Shown one piece after another: positions 17,853 to 22,116 of a stretch of 22,116 bases of DNA; positions within the stretch are counted from its first letter, which is position 1, and the number at the start of each line of letters is the position of its first letter. Made by a program: the position numbers and the translations under genes. Location: contig VHZZ01025385.1 in the NCBI GenBank assembly GCA_009801015.1, positions 3,617 through 25,732 of the forward strand. The letters are read 5' to 3'. The notes under the pieces are model-generated. The model was not told where the DNA came from, made no database searches, and saw only the letters and a program-made list of their open reading frames with translations. Source of the stretch: Silene noctiflora (taxonomy: Eukaryota > Streptophyta > Magnoliopsida > Caryophyllales > Caryophyllaceae).

Positions 17853-20205
17853 CTAATTCTCACCCTGCTTCAACATGCGCAGGATGGTCAGGAAGAGGTT
17901 CAAGATATCCAGGTAGAGTGTCACTGATGCCCAGATATACTCATCGTAGCTGAACCTTTTGATCAAATTATCAGTGTCATAAACAATGTAGCCCGAGAAG
18001 ACAATGGCGCTAAATCCACCATAGATTAGAACTGATGTGGACCCCAGTGGGAAGAACGCCTGTTACACATTGTTCTAAGTCAGCTTTTGGCTATAAACTC
18101 TAGATATTAATATTATTAAGTAAAGGAAAACAAAGAATAGGACCTGTAGGAATCCGGCAACAACGATGCCGACAAGGCTACCAAACAAAACAGGTCCAAG
18201 GAAGCTGAAGTCCTTCCCCTTCTTAGCGGCCCAAAATGTGTAACCCGTGAGTGAGCAGACAACTGCTGCGGTTAAAATCAATGCTTCGAGCACAATTTTT
18301 CCTGCATGTTACAAACATGAAAAAAGATTTAATTAAATAAGTGAAGAAGTGGCGAAGATATGATAAAAATGGTGAAAATTTCGGTTGATCCTAGGCAGAC
18401 CTGCGCCTCTTAACTGATTACAGAAACTTTTTGAAGAACATTTATAGTCAAAAGTTTATAGAATCAAAAAAAAAAAAAAAAAAAAAAGGTTGCAAATACC
18501 ATCAGTGTTAGCACAAGACACTCCAACGGTGAGACTCAAACAAATTGTGAACAGTCCCAGAATTATCAAGTTGTGTGGATGCCTTTGCTGGTAGACATAT
18601 AGCGGCCATAACACTGCACATAAAGGAAATAGTAACTGGTAAAAAATCACAAGCATTCACAACTATTAATAGGACATGGCAGAAATTTTAAAGACTGATC
18701 CCTACTGTTATATTACGTGTAGATGTAGTATTATAAGAAATTAAAAACAATGTTTTCTCACCCAAAAAAATCGTGCCATAAAAGAGGATGAAAACTAGAC
18801 GTTTCCTACTTTAAAGCAACTCTTAATTGATTAGCACATGGACATACATAACGGCTTGTCCAGAAGCAGCCCAATTGCTAACAAAATACTCGCACTAACG
18901 CAACAGTTACAAAAGGAGAACTAGTCTCGACTATTATCCCACTTAATTGTTTAAGAATGACTAACAGCAAATAATGGTGAGAATATTTCTTCTTTGGCTA
19001 AACAAACAATTTGTAAACAATATATCAAAGCAGCATTAAAAGGGAAGGAATACTATAAAAGCAACAACACTATCACAATGCTTCAAATGCTTCTGCATAT
19101 GATGAGGACAGGAGGTATCAAATGTACAATGCAACTAGTAGTCATCAAACACACTTAACAGCACTACGGCCCAATATTTAGAACATCGATAAACTCCAAA
19201 CGAAGGTCTCAATTATGCAAGAAAGCACGGGTCAGTAGTTCTACCTCCATGTTTAAAAGTAAAGTTTGCAGGCGGACAGAATTATTCTGAAGCTGTGTAA
19301 TGTGTATACCTCCATCCACTCGTTATGTAATCTAACAACTACGTTGTATTTCGCTTATAACAAGAGTAGTTGTCAGTTTTTGGCATCTCACTTTCCGAAA
19401 CATGGTTGTTGGTCACCATTTCAACCTCATCATCCTTAATATACTTATTTGGGTCATCTCAGTGAATCCAATGCGCTTAAATTCAAATTAACTACAAAAG
19501 GGCATTCAAAACATACAATAGGAGGCTCCATCCTCTCCATTGTGTATCCCAAAGAATTTCAATTATTACTCAAATCAATGTCAAACACATACAACAAAAA
19601 TTCCAAGCACAGAGAATTTCACGAAAGTTAGTGAGATCCTCTTGAGTTATTACAATACAATTATACGCTACGTAATTGAAGTCAACCTAATGAAGCCAAT
19701 ATCCCACAAAACCCCCAAAATTCTTGCCCACAAGTCAACCGCAGCAATTACTAAAGCGAGACGGAAATTAATCGATCCGATGGCAAGATCGAATGAAACC
19801 AAACAAACCGGAGGTAAACCTAATCAAGAAAAACATAAATTATGGAGGGAATAATCATAAAAAAAAATCCATAAAAAAATCAGCACAGAATAACCAAAAA
19901 AGAAAAGAAAGCAATTGTGGAAACATACAGACAAGGGGCAAGATGGCGAAGAGGAGGAGAAGGCCAGAATTGTTGCGAAGGGTTTCATTAATTGGAGTAT
20001 AAAGGACGGTAGCCAGAGAGACGAGAGTGGTCAAGATAAGTTGAGCAGATAGAATTCCGTAAACTTTGCGAATGAAACCCCAACGAAGTTGGTTTTCGCC
20101 ATAGCCTAAACCAGGGTAAAGCACTTCTCCTTCTTCAATGTCTCCTTTTATCATCTTCGCATTCTCCATCCCTATTGGTGACGATGATGAAGCTGATGTA
20201 TACAT
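17853..20205 (-). CDS. LIFEGUARD/Bax inhibitor-1-like protein (TMBIM family), four exons
   Basis: Exons on the minus strand: 20205-19929, 18613-18500, 18301-18144 and 18059-17853, joined by introns of 1315, 198 and 84 bp, all GT-AG, with phases that fit. The join gives 251 residues ending at TAG 17853-17855; plant LIFEGUARD proteins are about 240-250. Order: a soluble acidic N-terminus (residues 1-38), then ENQLRWGFIRKVYGILSAQL at the first membrane segment, and membrane segments near 45-70, 82-99, 107-127, 133-154, 163-183, 193-210 and 227-246. Hallmarks are FWAAKKGKDFSFLGP (153-167), VYDTDNLIKRFSYDEYIW (209-226) and LYLDILNLF (231-239). Asp211 and Asp234 fit the pair that senses calcium and pH in the BI-1 family. 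These seven-helix proteins sit in ER or other endomembranes; known members regulate calcium leak and cell death, and plant members affect stress and pathogen response. The start could also be Met13. The exact homologue needs a search, so no symbol is given. No stop or frameshift is seen. Confidence 0.93.
18302..18499 (-). other. Intron 2 of the LIFEGUARD gene, with poly-A run
   Basis: The 198-bp intron is GTATTT...ACATGCAG on the minus strand. A homopolymer of A at 18467-18487 reads as poly-T near the intron 5' end on the transcribed strand. It is likely a slippage-prone site in sequencing and between alleles. Confidence 0.85.
18614..19928 (-). other. Intron 1 of the LIFEGUARD gene
   Basis: The 1315-bp intron starts GTATGT and ends TTATGTGCAG on the minus strand. 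Its interior is AT-rich without a supported gene; the frames at 19449-19631, 19540-19854 and 19793-20002 are incidental. It is much larger than introns 2 and 3, so a small old insertion inside it would be unsurprising, but I see no element ends. Confidence 0.85.
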
Positions 20206-20784
20206 TTTTGCCTAATCGATCTTAGAAAGTGGGTTCTGTATTTGAGTATTTGATTTTGATCGGGGGTTCAGAAGTAGTAGAGGGATGATTGAAGGAATTG
20301 TGAGGATAAAGTAGAGATCTAGGATATTTTGGGTTCAATCTAGGTGGGTTGTTGAATGTTGACTTGTCTGTTTACCCCGGGTCGGGTTTCGTCTTTTGGT
20401 GGTCCTGACTTTTGAGTTTTGAGCGTAATGCAATGCAATCGGGGAGCAACTTTAGGGCCGGACTGGAAAATAAATCGGCCCGACTTATTTGATCTGGACC
20501 GAAATCGGACATCCGCTTTTTTGAGGTCCAATCCTTGGTCCACTTTTTTTAGGTTTTGATCTTCATCGGTCCGGTCCAAGGCCGGTTAGTTTACGTTTGG
20601 ATCGATTGCACCAAATTTTATGCTTTTTAAGACTAAATATTAAAAAATACAGTAATAAAATGAATGATCATTTTATTTTCAAAAGACATTATAAATTAAT
20701 ATTAACAATTATTTTCATAAAAAACAATCGTCTAGTTATTCTATGGAATTGATTTAGCGGAATTTAAAAGTATTTATCATATAC
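20206..20784 (-). other. Upstream region of the LIFEGUARD gene
   Basis: The 5' UTR and promoter should lie here, but no convincing TATA box was found. From about 20440 to 20600 lies a GGACCGG/GGTCC-rich patch (GGTCCGGTCCAAGGCCGG at 20568-20585), probably repeat-derived; the antisense frame at 20340-20579 reflects that composition. From 20600 it is AT-rich. Confidence 0.45.
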
Positions 20785-21071
20785 GGGCTTGCTTTGGATG
20801 GGAGTAATAGAGCTAAAATGAAGTAAAAAAATGGAGGGAAAAGATGGGGATTGAAGATAGAAATGGCGAAATATAGTGTAATAGTTCCTCTATTAAAGGG
20901 GTAATTGAACTTACCTTCCCCACGTAATACATTACCTCCTAATGGAGGTAATAAATCCTCCCTCACCTCCTCTTTCCACCCTCCACAACCACCACAAAAC
21001 ACCAATCTCTTCCTTTTTTTCTTGTTTTAGCTCACTACTTTCTTAATAATTACTCTCATCCAAGCAAGCCC
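20785..21071. mobile_element. Miniature inverted-repeat transposable element (MITE), 287 bp
   Basis: The left end starts GGGCTTGCTTTGGATGGGAG; the right end, read on the minus strand, starts GGGCTTGCTTGGATGAGAGT. Similarity continues for about 60 bases with one gap (GAGCTAAAA and a run of A on both). Length, A/T content and lack of a coding frame fit a MITE. The flanks do not show a clean target duplication, so the superfamily is not fixed; GGGCTTG-type ends occur in PIF/Harbinger and hAT MITEs. It lies about 580 bp upstream of the LIFEGUARD start codon. Confidence 0.7.
20931..20952. repeat. Perfect 9-bp-arm hairpin inside the MITE
   Basis: ATTACCTCC and GGAGGTAAT are separated by TAAT. On transcription either strand could fold into this stem; it lies near the middle of the MITE and is not part of the terminal repeats. 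Confidence 0.6.
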
Positions 21072-21770
21072 TTCGAAATAGTGAAGCAAATAGTTTTAAG
21101 TCCATTTTGGTCTAAGATCGAACCGGACAGAATATTTCGAGTTCGATTTGCTCCAAGACCGAGAGGTTTAGCTCCGGTCCTTGGCCCACGAAAATTTTAT
21201 TTTCGAACGGGGTCAGTTTGGTCCAGTCTTCGACCGATGCTCAACCCTAATGCAACTATGCATGTCGGTCTAAATGGTTTACATGCACCTCCACTTTTTT
21301 TTAAGTTCTATGGTGTACCCTTGAATTTTTGAGTTTTCGAGGCTATACCTAGCGGGGAAGCACACCAGAGACTCGGATTCATGGGCTAGAGGCGGGCCGA
21401 GTGATGGCGAAACCGACCAAATTGGGCAAATAGGGCGGTGGGTCATGTAGACTAGGAAGGAATGAGACCGAGCTCAGCCCAGTCGAGCGAGTTGGGATAA
21501 CGAACCAGATGAAAAGTAAACCGGTTGAGCAGATTGGGCCAGTGCAGGCCGAGCCAAACTGCCCTTATTATTTAAAGCACCTCTGCTCGTTTCATGTTTT
21601 CATTCAGGTAATTTCTTGGCTTTTTTCAAAAGAAAATGAGCCTAGTAGAAAGACCGGGAAGCGAAATGAACGACGCGACTATGATGAAAAAAAGAAGAAA
21701 AAGAGGGGAAAACTGACGAGGTTTTGGCTTTTTAGGTTTGTGGTGGTTGGTTATGGAGGTAGAAGGTAAG
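21072..21770. other. Repeat-derived non-coding region with GGACCGG-type motifs
   Basis: The part 21110-21260 is rich in ACCGG/GGTCC strings (AAGATCGAACCGGACAG, GCTCCGGTCCTTGGCCCACG) and ends GACCGATGCTCAACCCTAATG, like the patch at 20440-20600. The rest holds frames at 21081-21332 and 21509-21769 without known domains; the latter has a K/R-rich stretch (KKKKKRGK) that comes from a simple A/G run. No gene is supported. Confidence 0.4.
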
Positions 21771-22116
21771 TGTAACACCCCAATTATCCGGCCAAGATAA
21801 TCGACGCGTTACCATCTCGGTTTCCCGATATAGTGATTTCGAAGATACAATAAGAAGCCTTTAGTATAAATATTGGATTAGTGAATTACATAAATGTAAT
21901 GAATAAATGTGAACAATAAAAATTACAAGTCGACTATCAACTATGTCATCTATGCTATACTACTCGACTTCGAGTCCAAAGTGTGGCCCAAAACCCGATC
22001 GCGTCAACAAGCAAAACCTGTACTCGAAAAAGACTAAAGTTAAACTCGTAAAACGCAAAATTGTCGTAAACTTTCTTTAAAATTACAAATTTCAAAATAA
22101 TATCCGTCAAAACCGA
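21771..22116 (-). repeat. LTR end, runs off the right edge
   Basis: The segment starts TGTAACACCCCAATTATCC. On the minus strand it ends GGATAATTGGGGTGTTACA, the common 3' LTR ending of plant chromovirus-type Ty3/gypsy elements. Left of it there is no primer binding site in either orientation, so it is the outer end of a minus-strand 3' LTR or a solo LTR; a plus-strand 5' LTR cannot be excluded. The rest lies beyond the window. Confidence 0.55.

Noticed and set aside
19449..20002. Lysine- and asparagine-rich plus-strand frames inside intron 1
   Set aside because: They lie antisense in the intron or overlap exon 1, with low-complexity composition and no domain.
21509..21769. Basic protein frame next to the right LTR
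   Set aside because: Its charged stretch comes from an A/G-rich run; there is no recognisable domain, splice pattern or homologous motif.
1..22116. tRNA, rRNA or CRISPR-like arrays
   Set aside because: None seen. The only tRNA-like match is the 18-base primer binding site at 1483-1500, and no regular spacer-repeat array is present.

Overview
The window looks like nuclear DNA from a flowering plant (eudicot). Most of it is layered, decayed transposable elements, and the one intact host gene I can build is on the minus strand near the right end. The evidence for a plant is a four-exon gene with GT-AG introns for a LIFEGUARD/Bax-inhibitor-1-like membrane protein, Ty3/gypsy and Athila-type LTR retrotransposons, a LINE ORF1 remnant with a DUF4283 domain, a Mutator-like element and a MITE. 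The style of the LINE and LTR remnants recalls Caryophyllales (beet, spinach, quinoa, pinks), but that is a recollection, not a search result. Scattered N bases (about 559-690, 1895-2045, 3134-3198) show lower sequence quality on the left.

Layout. (1) 1-~3156, minus strand: part of an LTR retrotransposon. An open 452-codon gag-like frame with a CCHC zinc knuckle but no recognisable capsid domain runs off the left edge. A tRNA-Asp-type primer binding site lies at 1483-1500, and an LTR starts at 1504 with a TATA box near 2542 and a CCGG-rich U3. (2) ~3157-4570: AT-rich DNA ending in an LTR-like segment with its own plus-strand TATA box; it abuts the next element directly. (3) 4571-~8715, plus strand: a 5'-truncated Ty3/gypsy element with decayed protease, reverse transcriptase, RNase H and integrase, then a polypurine tract and probable 3' LTR. 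(4) 8911-~12370, plus strand: an Athila-type remnant with an env-like/ORF-1 pseudogene. (5) ~12390-12960: a possible antisense LTR fragment. (6) 13070-14383: a complete non-autonomous Mutator-like element with 88-bp terminal inverted repeats and a perfect 9-bp target duplication. (7) 14664-~15235: the LINE ORF1 remnant. (8) 16084-17850: non-coding DNA with a T tract, a G-rich patch and probably the 3' UTR of the host gene. (9) 17853-20205, minus: the LIFEGUARD gene. (10) 20440-21770: GGACC-rich patches around a 287-bp MITE. (11) 21771-end: one end of another LTR.

The elements do not form a pathway. The only gene likely to act for the cell is the LIFEGUARD gene. The most unusual feature is the uninterrupted gag-like frame at the left edge, which contrasts with the broken frames of every other retroelement here. 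The best-defined structure is the Mutator-like element.
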